Origin: Pseudolysinimonas_A sp049651805
GTDB taxonomy: Bacteria; Actinomycetota; Actinomycetes; Actinomycetales; Microbacteriaceae
Length of the DNA: 64,000 nt
Direction: 5' to 3'
NCBI RefSeq assembly: GCF_049651805.1
Contig: NZ_JBASCU010000022.1
Span: 1 to 64,000, forward strand
Each line of letters starts with the position of its first letter. The stretch's first letter is position 1. Shown here piece by piece: positions 1 to 9,183 of this stretch. The notes below the pieces were generated by a model. The model saw only the letters and a list, made by a program, of their open reading frames with translations, searched no databases and was not told where the DNA came from. Made by a program: the position numbers and the translations under genes.

Positions 1-1
1 C

Positions 2-493
2 CGCCTGACCATCGCCTCCGCGGAGGTCGCGCCCGTCGCCGAGCGCCGAGCTGCCATCGACGCGATCTACCGCGCCGCCGCGAAGAGCGCCTGGCCGCGA
101 CTGCAGCGCGTGCACGGCGACCTGCACCTCGGGCAGGTGCTCGCCGTGCCCGGCGGGGGCTGGCGCATCGTCGACTTCGAAGGCGAGCCGCTACGCCCCA
201 TGAACGAGCGCAGCAACCCCGACCTGCCGCTGCGCGACGTCGCCGGGATGCTGCGCTCGTTCGACTACGCCGGCATCGTCGGCGGCGGCCCCGACGGCAC
301 CGCGTGGGCCGCCGAGGCCCGAACCGCCTTCCTCACCGCCTACGCGGCCGAGCCCGGATCGCCGCCGCTCGACGACATCCTGCTGCGCGCTCTGGTGCTC
401 GATAAGGCCGTCTACGAGACCGTCTACGAAGCGCGTAACCGCCCCGACTGGCTGCCCATCCCGCTCGCCGGAATCGACGCCGCCCTTACCTGA
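2..493 (+). CDS. mak: Maltokinase, C-terminal part (gene runs off the left edge)
   Basis: The open frame enters the window from the left in frame 2 and ends at a TGA at 491-493; no start is visible. It keeps the kinase catalytic loop VHGDLHLGQ (around 107-135) and the metal-binding IVDFEGEP, the arrangement of the aminoglycoside-phosphotransferase-like maltokinase (Mak/Pep2) family, followed by LPLRDVAGMLRSF. Maltokinase uses ATP to make maltose-1-phosphate, the donor for GlgE. The neighbour is a trehalose synthase, its usual partner in the TreS-Mak-GlgE glucan route, but the two genes face each other and overlap by 8 bp instead of being fused or co-directional. A generic APH-family kinase is the alternative. 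Confidence 0.8.
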   Translation, partial: RLTIASAEVAPVAERRAAIDAIYRAAAKSAWPRLQRVHGDLHLGQVLAVPGGGWRIVDFEGEPLRPMNERSNPDLPLRDVAGMLRSFDYAGIVGGGPDGTAWAAEARTAFLTAYAAEPGSPPLDDILLRALVLDKAVYETVYEARNRPDWLPIPLAGIDAALT

Positions 494-2780
494 CCGACTC
501 CGCGCTGACCCCGCCCTCGAGCGTCAGGAACAGCGCGCCGTAGGGCGGCAGGCTGACCTCGAAGCTCAGCAGATCGTCAACCTGGCCGATCGTCGCCCCC
601 GTCTCGGCCGACACGACGTCGGCCAGCGGCACGAGGTGCGCCGAATGCACGGTGCCCTCGACCGGTTCCGGCGAGAAGTTGAGCACCGTCACCTGGATGG
701 GCGCCTCGATCGTCGGGTCGCCGTCGTCGAGCCGGTGCACCATGACGAGCATCGCCGGATCGGCCACATCGGGGATGTCGACCTGGGATGCTGTCGCCAC
801 CCCAAGCTCACGCCGCACCTCGATGATGCGCGCCAGACGGGAAGCGAACGAGTCGGGGTCGTCGAGCTGCGCCGGCAGCGGCCCGTAGAGCGACCGCCCC
901 CGGGGCATACCGGCCGCCGACCGAGTCGCGGCGGGGTCGACACCAAGCAGGTCGTGGGCGCCGCGCGCGATCCACCGGGTGTCGCCCGTCGCGACCAGAT
1001 CGGCCACCTCGTCGGCCGGCACGGTGAGCATTCCGGTGAGATCCCACCCCGACAGCGCGAAGACCCCCGGCTGCCACGCGTTGTACGCGCACATCAGCAG
1101 GTGGGCGTCCCGGATGCCCGGCACGTCGGCGTCGGTGATCTCGTCGAGCGTCACGAACCCTCTCGTTGCCGCGATGAGTGACGCGCTCGTGCAGGCGATG
1201 CCGTTCTGGGTGAAGATGCGGTTGTAGTCGACCGACCCCGTGATCTGGTCGGCCAGGTCGGCGCGGATCTCCTCGGCGAGCTGCGCGCCGGGCACCTCCC
1301 GAAGCCGGAACCGGTACTTGTCGTCGCGGTGGCTCGCCCAGTGCACGAGCTCGTAGGTGAGTTCGTCGTGGTTCTGCAGGCCGTGCACCAGCCCGACGGG
1401 GGCGACCCCGAGTTCGAGCGAAGTGGTGAGCGCGAGCCGCAGGAACTCGGTCTGCCCGGTCGCGAGCGCGTGCTGGTAGCCGGGCCGGCCGATGAAGTCG
1501 TACGAGAGGTCGGCACCGACGGCGCCGGTGTCGCGGATGTCCTCGATCGTGAGGTTGAGCTCTTGGAAGGTGAAACCGCCGACCTTGCGCACCATCCCGG
1601 CGATGATGTGGTTCGCCGCGTGCGACAGCGGATGCCCTTCCGACCAGGCCGGCAGACCCTCGGCGCTCTTTTCGACGCCCAGGAACCCGTTGGCGTCGAG
1701 GCGCAGGGCGCTCGTGCCGAGTTCGCCCAGCGAGTGCAGGGCGTCGCCGATCACGAGCCGCATGCCGGCGAACGTCGGGTCGAGCCAGTTGATCGAGGGC
1801 TGGCCCTGCTTGAAGTAGTGCAGGTAGACCCAGCGTCGGCTGATGCCGTCGGTGCCGACCGCCGGGGCGGTGACACTCCAGTTCGTCTCCTTGACACCGG
1901 GGGTGTAGAAGATGACCCGCTGGAGGGCCCCGATGATGTACCCGCGCTCGGCGAGCACCTGTTCGGTCGCGGGGTCGAGGTTGACCGCATCCCGGCCCTC
2001 GGGCACCTCGGGCAGCAGCCCCCAGTCTTCGTGCGGGATCTCGACCATGTGGTAGATGCCGGGGTAGTCCTTGTAGCCCATCTCGGCGAGCCGGAAGTCG
2101 GCACCCATACCGGTGTGGCCCGGAACGATGTCGTCGATGATGCTGCCGCCGTGGGGGTCAGCGACGTCGCAGAGGCGCCGGAACTCCTCGTCGGTGCCGA
2201 AGGCGGGGTCGATCTCGGTGCTGATGCGGTCGAAGTGCCCGTCGATGCTGGGGGTCTCCTCCCAGCCGGAGATGCCTCCCGCGCGCTTGACCGGGCCGGT
2301 GTGCACCGCGGTGATGCCGATGCGCTCGAACACGCTCCACAGTTGCTCGTCGCCGAGGGCGGCGAGGAACGACTCGCCCGGTCGCGTGATCAGCGAGATC
2401 GGGTAGGCGGTGAACCACACGTCGCTCGTCGCGATCGCGCGCCGGGCGTCGGGTCGGGCGTAGGGATTGCGCCACATCGCCGGCTGCCCCGAGAGCTGAC
2501 GGGCGAGCACGTCGGCATCCTTCAGCATCGACTGGCGCTCGAGCCAGTCGACGTACGACGGGTTGGTGCCGTTGGCGAGCCGCGGGTCGGTGGTGATCCG
2601 GCGTAGGCCCCCGGCGCGGAATTGATCGCGCGGACGCAGCGGCCGCGGCCGCGCCGGATAGCGCTGCTCGTCGTAGCTGATCTCGGGCGGTTCCGAGTCG
2701 ATCAGCGGGTCGGGGTCATGCCCGGGAAGACTGATGGGACCCGTGTAGAGGTGTTCGTGCTCGTGCTCATCGAGGGGCAT
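486..2780 (-). CDS. treS: GH13 maltose alpha-D-glucosyltransferase (trehalose synthase)
   Basis: A 764-residue GH13 protein. The three catalytic carboxylates are visible: nucleophile D362 in LRLDANGFLG, acid/base E407 in FTFQELNL and the third Asp D472 in LQNHDELTY. The enzyme family interconverts maltose and trehalose, or supplies maltose to maltokinase, in the cytosol. It is longer than the roughly 570-600 residue classical TreS and has an extended N-terminus of about 90 residues without obvious signal peptide, so it belongs to the longer actinobacterial TreS-like subgroup. Assignment rests on fold motifs plus the adjacent maltokinase; substrate is inferred. Transcribed divergently from the alpha-mannosidase gene across a 95 bp gap. 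Confidence 0.82.
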   Translation of the reverse strand: MPLDEHEHEHLYTGPISLPGHDPDPLIDSEPPEISYDEQRYPARPRPLRPRDQFRAGGLRRITTDPRLANGTNPSYVDWLERQSMLKDADVLARQLSGQPAMWRNPYARPDARRAIATSDVWFTAYPISLITRPGESFLAALGDEQLWSVFERIGITAVHTGPVKRAGGISGWEETPSIDGHFDRISTEIDPAFGTDEEFRRLCDVADPHGGSIIDDIVPGHTGMGADFRLAEMGYKDYPGIYHMVEIPHEDWGLLPEVPEGRDAVNLDPATEQVLAERGYIIGALQRVIFYTPGVKETNWSVTAPAVGTDGISRRWVYLHYFKQGQPSINWLDPTFAGMRLVIGDALHSLGELGTSALRLDANGFLGVEKSAEGLPAWSEGHPLSHAANHIIAGMVRKVGGFTFQELNLTIEDIRDTGAVGADLSYDFIGRPGYQHALATGQTEFLRLALTTSLELGVAPVGLVHGLQNHDELTYELVHWASHRDDKYRFRLREVPGAQLAEEIRADLADQITGSVDYNRIFTQNGIACTSASLIAATRGFVTLDEITDADVPGIRDAHLLMCAYNAWQPGVFALSGWDLTGMLTVPADEVADLVATGDTRWIARGAHDLLGVDPAATRSAAGMPRGRSLYGPLPAQLDDPDSFASRLARIIEVRRELGVATASQVDIPDVADPAMLVMVHRLDDGDPTIEAPIQVTVLNFSPEPVEGTVHSAHLVPLADVVSAETGATIGQVDDLLSFEVSLPPYGALFLTLEGGVSAESVR

Positions 2781-2875
2781 GTTCCGACGCTACGGGGCGC
2801 GGGCGTCCGGTGCCATCTCGACTCCGTTCTGAAGCGCCTGCTCGTCTACACAGGCGCGTACGTCATCCTTGAGGC

Positions 2876-5800
2876 GTGCGTCCTTTCGCGGAGTGGCTGG
2901 TGGGCCTCGCCGCGCAACAACCGCGGGAGTACCGCCGCCTCCTGCGCATCCGGCGCCGCATCTATCGCAAAATCGCGCCGTTGCGTGCCGAGGTGGTGTC
3001 GAGTGTCGAACCCATCCCGTTCGGCGAGATCCCGCACGGTAGGTTCCGACCGATCCACGCGGGCGGGAGTTGGGGCGGCGTGCTCGACAGCGCGTGGCTG
3101 CATCTCACGGGTGACGTGCCCCCGGGTGTGCGGAATCCGATCGTGATGCTCGGCATCCGCGGCGAGGGCCTCGTCTTCTCACCCGCCGGCGAGATCCTCG
3201 ACGCCGTCACCACCGTGTTCCAACAGGGCGACCTGCCGCACAGCGGGGGCAGATACCGGCCGGTGCGACGGGTCGATCTCAGCGGGGGCCGCGTCGACCT
3301 GTACGCCGACGTCGCCTACAACGGCTGGCTCATCTTCCCCGTGGGGCGGGGGCGGTTCCACGGCGCTCATCTGGCGACTCGCGACAACGAGGCCTTCGCC
3401 CTCTACTACGACTATCTGACGCTGACGGTGCTCGCCCACGCGACCGAGGATGCCGCGCTCGCGCGGGAACTGCGGCGCGCGCTCGACGCCGCCTGGTCGG
3501 ACTTCGAGGCTGGCGACAGCCGCGCGGCCCGCGCCGTGCTCGCCGTCCCCCTCGCCCACCCCTCGACCGACGACTTCGTCTACAGCGCCGTCGGGCACGG
3601 ACACCTCGACATGGCCTGGCTGTGGCCGATCCGCGAGACACAGCGCAAGGCGGCGCGCACCTACTCGCGCGCACTTGCCACGATCGACGACCGGCCCGGC
3701 TACATCTACGGCACCTCGCAGCCGCAACAGCTGCAATGGATGAAGGAGCGGCATCCCGACCTCTACCGGCGCGTGAAGGATGCCGTCGCCGGCGGACGCC
3801 TCGAATTGCAGGGCTCGTTCTGGGTGGAGACCGACACCAACCTGCCGGGAGGCGAATCGCTCGTACGGCAGGCACTCGTCGGTCGCCGGTTCCTCCAACA
3901 GGAGTTCGGCCTCTCCGACGACGACCTGCGACTGTGCTGGCTGCCCGACACCTTCGGCTACACCGGGGCGCTGCCGCAGATTCTGAAGAAGAGCGGCATG
4001 GACTGGTTCCAGACCATCAAACTCGCCTGGAACAAGTTCAACGACCACCCGTACCGCACCTTCCACTGGGCCGGGATCGACGGCTCGACGGTGCTCGTTC
4101 ACATGCCGCCCGAGGGCGACTACAACTCGCGCGGAGCCGCCGACGGCCTGCTGCTCGGTCTGAAGCGATACCCGGAGAAGGAGCTCGGCGCGGCGCTGCT
4201 CGTCTACGGCTCCGGCGACGGCGGCGGCGGGCCGGGCGAGATCCACCTCGAGGTGACGAGCCGGGAACGCGACCTGCGCGGGCTGCCCCAACTCGAGTAC
4301 TCGCGGGCGAGCGACTTCTTCCGCAAGCTCGAGACCCTCGACGTCACGCATCGGTACGACGGCGAGCTGTACCTCGAAGCCCACCAGGGCACCTACACGA
4401 CGAACGCCGATATCAAGAAGTACAACCGCATCGCCGAGCGGAAGCTGCATGACGCCGAGGCCCTCGCTGCGCTCACCGGCCGGCCGACGCGCGACGATCT
4501 GGAACCACACTGGCGCGACGTGCTGCTGCAGCACTTCCACGACATCCTGCCCGGGTCGTCGATCGAGCGGGTCACGCGCGAGTCGGTGGAGACTCTTACC
4601 CGCGTCGGCGACGAACTGGATGCCTACGCCGCCGCCCGCCTCGCCGAACTGCGCCGTGTCGGCCACGAGCCGGCCGCCCTCAACCTCACCGGCATCCCGC
4701 GCGACGAACACGTGCGGGTCGGCGACTCCTGGTTCCGCGCACGGGTCGACCCCTACGCCGCGACGGCGCTCGAACCCGTGCCCGACCACCCCGAGCTCCA
4801 GGCGAGCGACGACACGCTCGGCAATGGCATCCTGACCCTGCGGTTCGGCCCGACCGGCGAGATCGCGTCGTGCGTCGATGCCGACGGGACGGAGCACGCG
4901 CGCGACGGGCTGGGCCGCCTGGTGCTGCACCGCGACCCGCGACAGTGGCCGTGGGATGCCTGGGACATCGGGCAGGGCTACCTGAAACGCACGCCTCGCA
5001 CGCTGCGCCCGGCGACGGTGTCGAGTGAGGTCGACGGCCCGACCGCGGTGCGCACCCAGGTCTACCGGTTCGGCCGATCGCGCCTCGTGCAGCGGATCAT
5101 CGTCGAGGCGGGCAGCGAGCTGGTGCGGTTCGAGACGCGCGTCGACTGGCGAGAGCGGCACCGGATGCTGCGCGCCGACTTTCGCCCGACGCACTACGGC
5201 GACACGTCCAAGAGCGAGATCCAGTTCGGGCACATCGTGCGACCGACGACCGAGAACGGGCCCGTCGAGGCCGCGCAGTTCGAGGTCTGCGCCCACAAGT
5301 GGATCGCAACCGAAACCCCCGACGGCGGTTTCGCCGTTCTGAACGACTCGAAGTATGGGCACCGCGCGAAGTCAGGGCTGCTCTCGCTCGCCCTGCTGCG
5401 CTCCCCGACGTTCCCCGACAAGACCGCCGACCGCGGCATCCACACCGTCACCTACGCGTTCCGCGCGTTCGCTCCGGGCGACCTGACGGCGGTCATCCGC
5501 GACGGCTACCGGCTCAACAACCCGCTGCGGATCGAGCCCGGGGTGTCACTGCCCTCCTTCGCCTCCGTGAGCGACCCGGGTGTCATCATCGAGACGATCA
5601 AGCCGGCCGAGAGCGGCGAGGGGGTGGTGGTGCGGATGTACGAGAGCCTCGGTCGTGCGACCGTGACGGCGCTGCGCCTTTCGAGCCCCGCGACGCGTGC
5701 CACGGTCACCGACCTGCTCGAGCGGCCCCAGCATCCCGCCGACCTCGACCGCCTCGAACTCGGCCCCTTCGAGATCCTGACGATCCATCTGGAGACCTGA
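2876..5800 (+). CDS. Alpha-mannosidase, glycoside hydrolase family 38
   Basis: A 974-residue protein beginning at GTG 2876. GH38 signatures are clear: the zinc-binding GHGHLDMAWLWP (H243, D245), the nucleophile region WLPDTFGYTG with D358, and LLQHFHDILPGSS further on. There is no signal peptide, so it should cleave alpha-mannosides in the cytosol after import. It overlaps the following transporter gene by one base (TGATG), which suggests translational coupling. The start codon has only a weak, close upstream GAGG, so an alternative nearby start is possible. Family assignment is secure; linkage specificity cannot be read from sequence. Confidence 0.93.
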   Translation: MRPFAEWLVGLAAQQPREYRRLLRIRRRIYRKIAPLRAEVVSSVEPIPFGEIPHGRFRPIHAGGSWGGVLDSAWLHLTGDVPPGVRNPIVMLGIRGEGLVFSPAGEILDAVTTVFQQGDLPHSGGRYRPVRRVDLSGGRVDLYADVAYNGWLIFPVGRGRFHGAHLATRDNEAFALYYDYLTLTVLAHATEDAALARELRRALDAAWSDFEAGDSRAARAVLAVPLAHPSTDDFVYSAVGHGHLDMAWLWPIRETQRKAARTYSRALATIDDRPGYIYGTSQPQQLQWMKERHPDLYRRVKDAVAGGRLELQGSFWVETDTNLPGGESLVRQALVGRRFLQQEFGLSDDDLRLCWLPDTFGYTGALPQILKKSGMDWFQTIKLAWNKFNDHPYRTFHWAGIDGSTVLVHMPPEGDYNSRGAADGLLLGLKRYPEKELGAALLVYGSGDGGGGPGEIHLEVTSRERDLRGLPQLEYSRASDFFRKLETLDVTHRYDGELYLEAHQGTYTTNADIKKYNRIAERKLHDAEALAALTGRPTRDDLEPHWRDVLLQHFHDILPGSSIERVTRESVETLTRVGDELDAYAAARLAELRRVGHEPAALNLTGIPRDEHVRVGDSWFRARVDPYAATALEPVPDHPELQASDDTLGNGILTLRFGPTGEIASCVDADGTEHARDGLGRLVLHRDPRQWPWDAWDIGQGYLKRTPRTLRPATVSSEVDGPTAVRTQVYRFGRSRLVQRIIVEAGSELVRFETRVDWRERHRMLRADFRPTHYGDTSKSEIQFGHIVRPTTENGPVEAAQFEVCAHKWIATETPDGGFAVLNDSKYGHRAKSGLLSLALLRSPTFPDKTADRGIHTVTYAFRAFAPGDLTAVIRDGYRLNNPLRIEPGVSLPSFASVSDPGVIIETIKPAESGEGVVVRMYESLGRATVTALRLSSPATRATVTDLLERPQHPADLDRLELGPFEILTIHLET

Positions 5801-7158
5801 TGACTTTCCCGCCGGCAACGACGCCCCGCACAGTTCGCCCCGACCCGAGCCGCCGCGCGCAGAGCGTCGCGATCGTGACGGCGGCGTTCGGGCAGAACCT
5901 CGTCTATGCCACCGTCACCACCTTCCTGCTGTTGTACCTGGTGCAGTACGCGAAGATCAGCACCGCCGGCATCGCGGTCGTCACGGTCGTACTCACGGTG
6001 GCGCGCATCATCGACGCGATCGCCGACCCGGTGGTCGGCAGCCTCATCGACATGACCCGCACCCGTTGGGGGAAGCTGCGGCCGTTCATCCTGTTCTCCG
6101 CAGGTCCCGTGGCGATCTTCTCGGCCCTGCTGTTTGCCGTGCCCGACGCCGAGGAACCGGTGCAACTCTGGTACTTCGCGATCGGTTACCTCATCTGGGG
6201 TCTCGTCTATGCGGCGTGCGACGTGCCGCTCTGGGGGCTCATCGGGTCGGCCTTCCCTGAGAAGAAGCAGCGCGCGCGGGTCATCGGCAACGTGCGCGCG
6301 CTCGGGGCGATCGCGCTCGGGCTCACCACGCTCGGGATGCCCTATCTGGCCAAGGCGCTCAGCTTCGCGCCCGAGACCACCGGGTCGGGATGGTCGCTCG
6401 CGGTCACCATCGTCGTGGTGATCGGCATGGGCCTCTTCCTGCTCGCGTTCTTCGTGCCCCGCGAGAAGGTCATCACCACCGACCCGCTGAGCTTCCGGCA
6501 ACTGTTCGCGGCGCTGTTCGACAACAAGCCGCTGCTGTCGGTGCTCGCGGGTTCGGTGCTCGGTGCCGGCCGCTACGTGGTGCAGGCCGGTGGCGCGGTC
6601 TTCGTCGTCATCGCGTACAACGACGAGACCGTCTTCACGATCGTTGGCGCCGGAATCATCGGCGGCATGGTGATCGCCTCGCTGACCACCCCGCTGCTGA
6701 TGCGGCGCTTTTCCGGGCGCACCCTCATCCTGTTCAGCAGCTTCGCCGGCGCTGCCGTCTACATCGCAATGTACGTCGTGGGTTTCGAGAACCTCCTGGT
6801 GATGACGTCGTTCATCTTCCTCACCGGCCTGCTGCTCGGCGTGTTTCTCGTGTCGCAGACCACGATGATCGCGGATGCCGTCGACCGCGCCGAAGAGACC
6901 ACCGGCGTCCGCAACGACGGCATCTCGTTCGCGACGCTGACCTTCGTGACGAAGGTGATGAGCGCCCTCTCGGTGCTGCTTTTCGGCATCTTCGTCGTGC
7001 TCGCCGGGTACGAGGAAGGGGTCGTCGTGACCCCCGAGATGCAACACACGGTGTGGATCGCGATCACCCTCGTGCCTGCGGCATCCTGCCTGTTGTCGGC
7101 GATCCCGTTCTGGCGCTATCGGCTCGAAGCAGAAAGTTACTCAACCGTTACCGAATAA
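5800..7158 (+). CDS. GPH-family glycoside/pentoside/hexuronide:cation symporter
   Basis: A 452-residue, twelve-helix membrane protein that starts at the ATG overlapping the mannosidase stop. The N-terminal half has the GPH/MelB-like pattern DAIADPVVGSLIDMTRTRWGKLRPF, here the conserved D-P-G-D and RWGKxRP elements, and later CDVPLWGLIGSAF. It most likely brings mannosides or mannose-containing oligosaccharides into the cell with a cation for the upstream GH38 enzyme. It is followed by a binding-protein-dependent importer, so this operon carries two independent uptake routes. Other GPH substrates (xylosides, uronides) cannot be excluded. Confidence 0.88.
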   Translation: MTFPPATTPRTVRPDPSRRAQSVAIVTAAFGQNLVYATVTTFLLLYLVQYAKISTAGIAVVTVVLTVARIIDAIADPVVGSLIDMTRTRWGKLRPFILFSAGPVAIFSALLFAVPDAEEPVQLWYFAIGYLIWGLVYAACDVPLWGLIGSAFPEKKQRARVIGNVRALGAIALGLTTLGMPYLAKALSFAPETTGSGWSLAVTIVVVIGMGLFLLAFFVPREKVITTDPLSFRQLFAALFDNKPLLSVLAGSVLGAGRYVVQAGGAVFVVIAYNDETVFTIVGAGIIGGMVIASLTTPLLMRRFSGRTLILFSSFAGAAVYIAMYVVGFENLLVMTSFIFLTGLLLGVFLVSQTTMIADAVDRAEETTGVRNDGISFATLTFVTKVMSALSVLLFGIFVVLAGYEEGVVVTPEMQHTVWIAITLVPAASCLLSAIPFWRYRLEAESYSTVTE

Positions 7159-7249
7159 GTTCGCTCTCACGACAAACTGGGATCACCTCGCCGACGACGA
7201 CGAGGTACCACGAGGGGTCACCTCACTTTCGATGAAGAAGGGGAGAACC

Positions 7250-8299
7250 GTGAAGCGTGCTTCATTGATCTCCGTCGTTGCGATGGCAAGCCTTTCGGCC
7301 ATCGCTCTGGCTGGCTGTGCGAGCGGGAACGGCGGTGGCGACGCGACGGCAACGCGCGCCTGCGTCATCCTGCCCGACGCCGCGTCATCCCCCCGCTGGG
7401 AGACGCTCGACCGCAAGTACCTGCAGGAAGGCCTGGAGGCCGCCGGCTTCGAGGTCGACATCCAGAACGCGCAGGGCGACACCAACAAGTACGCGACCAT
7501 CGCCGACCAGCAGCTCACGCAGGGCTGCGGCGTCATGCTGCTCGTCGACCATCAGGGGGCCGGTGCCGGCGTCGCCGAGAAGGCGTCCGCTGAAGGTATC
7601 CCGGTCATCGCCTACGATCGTCCGATCGCCGGTGCCGACTACTACGTGTCGTTCGACAACTTCCAGGTCGGCGCGCTCGAAGGGCAGTCGATCGTCGACG
7701 GCCTCGAGGCGGCCGGCAAGGATCCCGCCACGGCGGTCGTCGTCTACATGGGCGGTGACCCGGCCGACGGCAATGCCGCGATGTTCCGCGCCGGTGCCGT
7801 GAGCGTCATGGAGGAAGCGGGCATCACCGCCGCCGCCGAGCCGCCCGGAATCTGGGATGGCGACGTGTCGGCGACCAACTTCGAGCAGGCGCTGACCTCG
7901 CTCGGTGGCCAGGTCGACGCGGTCTGGGCTGCCAACGACACCAACGCGGCGGGCGTCATCACGATCCTCGACAAGAACGGCCTCACCGTTCCGGTCTCGG
8001 GTCAGGATGCGTCGATCGCCGGCCTGCAGAACGTGCTTCTCGGCAAGCAGACCGCCACGGTCTACAAGCCGGTGAAGCTCGAGGCCGACGCCGCCGTCGA
8101 GACCGCGGTCGCACTGCTCAAGGGCGAGACCCCGGAAGCCGACCAGGAGCTCGAAGACGGAACGCCGTACATCGCGGTCGACCCGGTTCTCGTCGGACCA
8201 GACCAGGTGAAGGACGTCGTCGACGCCGGTGACGCCGCGGTGGCGGAACTGTGCACGGGCGACGTCGCCGCGAAGTGTGAAGAATACGGGATCAGCTGA
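7250..8299 (+). CDS. Sugar ABC transporter substrate-binding lipoprotein (XylF/RbsB-like)
   Basis: Encodes a 349-residue periplasmic-binding-protein-like (type I fold) lipoprotein. The start is taken at GTG 7250, preceded at 5 nt by GAAGGGGAG; an in-frame ATG at 7232 would add six residues. The N-terminus is a lipoprotein signal with lipobox ALAGC (Cys23), so the protein sits on the outer face of the membrane. Later sequence resembles xylose- and multiple-sugar-binding proteins (PVIAYDRPIAGADYYVSFDN, here in two parts). First gene of an importer with the two following genes; sugar unknown, possibly mannose or a mannoside from the upstream genes. Confidence 0.88.
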   Translation: MKRASLISVVAMASLSAIALAGCASGNGGGDATATRACVILPDAASSPRWETLDRKYLQEGLEAAGFEVDIQNAQGDTNKYATIADQQLTQGCGVMLLVDHQGAGAGVAEKASAEGIPVIAYDRPIAGADYYVSFDNFQVGALEGQSIVDGLEAAGKDPATAVVVYMGGDPADGNAAMFRAGAVSVMEEAGITAAAEPPGIWDGDVSATNFEQALTSLGGQVDAVWAANDTNAAGVITILDKNGLTVPVSGQDASIAGLQNVLLGKQTATVYKPVKLEADAAVETAVALLKGETPEADQELEDGTPYIAVDPVLVGPDQVKDVVDAGDAAVAELCTGDVAAKCEEYGIS

Positions 8300-8321
8300 T
8301 CTAGCTGGACTCAGTGAAGTA

Positions 8322-8365
8322 CCGGGGCTCCGGGCTAGGCCACACGGCCGAACCCGGGGCCCCGG
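8322..8365 (+). terminator. GC-rich hairpin between binding-protein and ATPase genes (attenuator or RNA-stability stem)
   Basis: Arms 8322-8334 and 8353-8365 pair over 13 positions with one G-U wobble, around an 18 nt loop that itself holds GGCC repeats. It lies 23 bp after the binding-protein stop and about 65 bp before the ATPase start, with no T-run. Such stems often cause partial termination or protect the upstream message, so that the binding protein is made in excess over the membrane parts. Confidence 0.55.
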
Positions 8366-8430
8366 CTACATCCCGGCAGGTGTACGGTCGCGTCAGGCGC
8401 GAACACAGACGTTCGAAAGGAACAACAGGC

Positions 8431-9183
8431 ATGGATGTGCCGATCATCGAGTTGACCGGAGTCATCAAGAGCTTCGGGCCCGTGAGCGTGCTCAAGGGAG
8501 TCGACCTCAAGGCCTACCCGGGCAAGGTCACCGCCCTCGTCGGAGACAACGGTGCCGGCAAGTCGACCCTCATCAAGGGGCTCGCCGGTGTACAGCCCTA
8601 CGACGCGGGCAGCGTGCGGTTCGACGGCGAAGAAGTGGTGCTGCACACGCCGCGTCAGGCCGCCGCCCTCGGCATCGAGGTCGTGTACCAAGACCTGGCG
8701 CTGAGCGACAACCTCGACATCGTTCAGAACATGTTCCTCGGTCGGGAAGAGACCAAATGGGGCACCTTCGACGAAGGCCTCATGGAGAAGGAAGCCTCCG
8801 ACACCCTGCGCTCGCTCTCGGTGCGCACCGTCAAGTCGGTGCGGCAGAAGGTCTCGTCGCTCTCCGGCGGCCAGCGGCAGACGGTCGCGATCGCCCGCGC
8901 CGTGCTCAAGAAGGCGCGCGTCGTCATCCTCGACGAACCAACCGCCGCCCTCGGCGTCGCCCAGACCGAGCAGGTGCTCAACCTGGTGAAGCGACTCGCC
9001 GAGCAGGGCGTTGCCGTCATCATCATCAGCCACAACCTCGCCGACGTCTTCGAGGTCGCCGACTACATCAGCGTGCTCTACCTGGGTCAGATGGTCGCGG
9101 AGCTCGAGACCGGGAGGACGTCGCGTGACGACGTCGTCGGCTACATCACGGGAACGAAGACCTTCGAGGGAGCCCCGGCATGA
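8431..9183 (+). CDS. Sugar ABC transporter ATP-binding protein (single-domain, XylG/FrcA-like)
   Basis: A 250-residue ATPase with start ATG 8431 behind GAAAGGAAC. Walker A is GDNGAGKS, the signature motif LSGGQRQ, and Walker B VVILDEPTAALG followed by the switch His in IIISHN. Unlike RbsA it has only one nucleotide-binding domain, as in the FrcA/XylG-short class used with CUT2 permeases, so it should work as a homodimer. Its last four bases overlap the permease start (ATGA). Confidence 0.92.
   Translation: MDVPIIELTGVIKSFGPVSVLKGVDLKAYPGKVTALVGDNGAGKSTLIKGLAGVQPYDAGSVRFDGEEVVLHTPRQAAALGIEVVYQDLALSDNLDIVQNMFLGREETKWGTFDEGLMEKEASDTLRSLSVRTVKSVRQKVSSLSGGQRQTVAIARAVLKKARVVILDEPTAALGVAQTEQVLNLVKRLAEQGVAVIIISHNLADVFEVADYISVLYLGQMVAELETGRTSRDDVVGYITGTKTFEGAPA

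Noticed and set aside
1329..2606. Plus-strand open frame of 425 codons opposite treS
   Set aside because: Mirror frame of a confirmed GH13 enzyme; no recognisable motif and no ribosome site.
3179..5362. Long open frame (over 700 codons) on the minus strand opposite the alpha-mannosidase
   Set aside because: The product is Arg/Val/Gly-rich without domains and lies exactly antisense to a well supported GH38 gene; in high-GC DNA such frames appear opposite real genes because of third-position bias.
7185..7206. ACCTCG/CGAGGT hairpin between symporter and binding-protein genes as terminator
   Set aside because: Only 6 bp arms, no T-run and short distance to the next gene; too weak to call.
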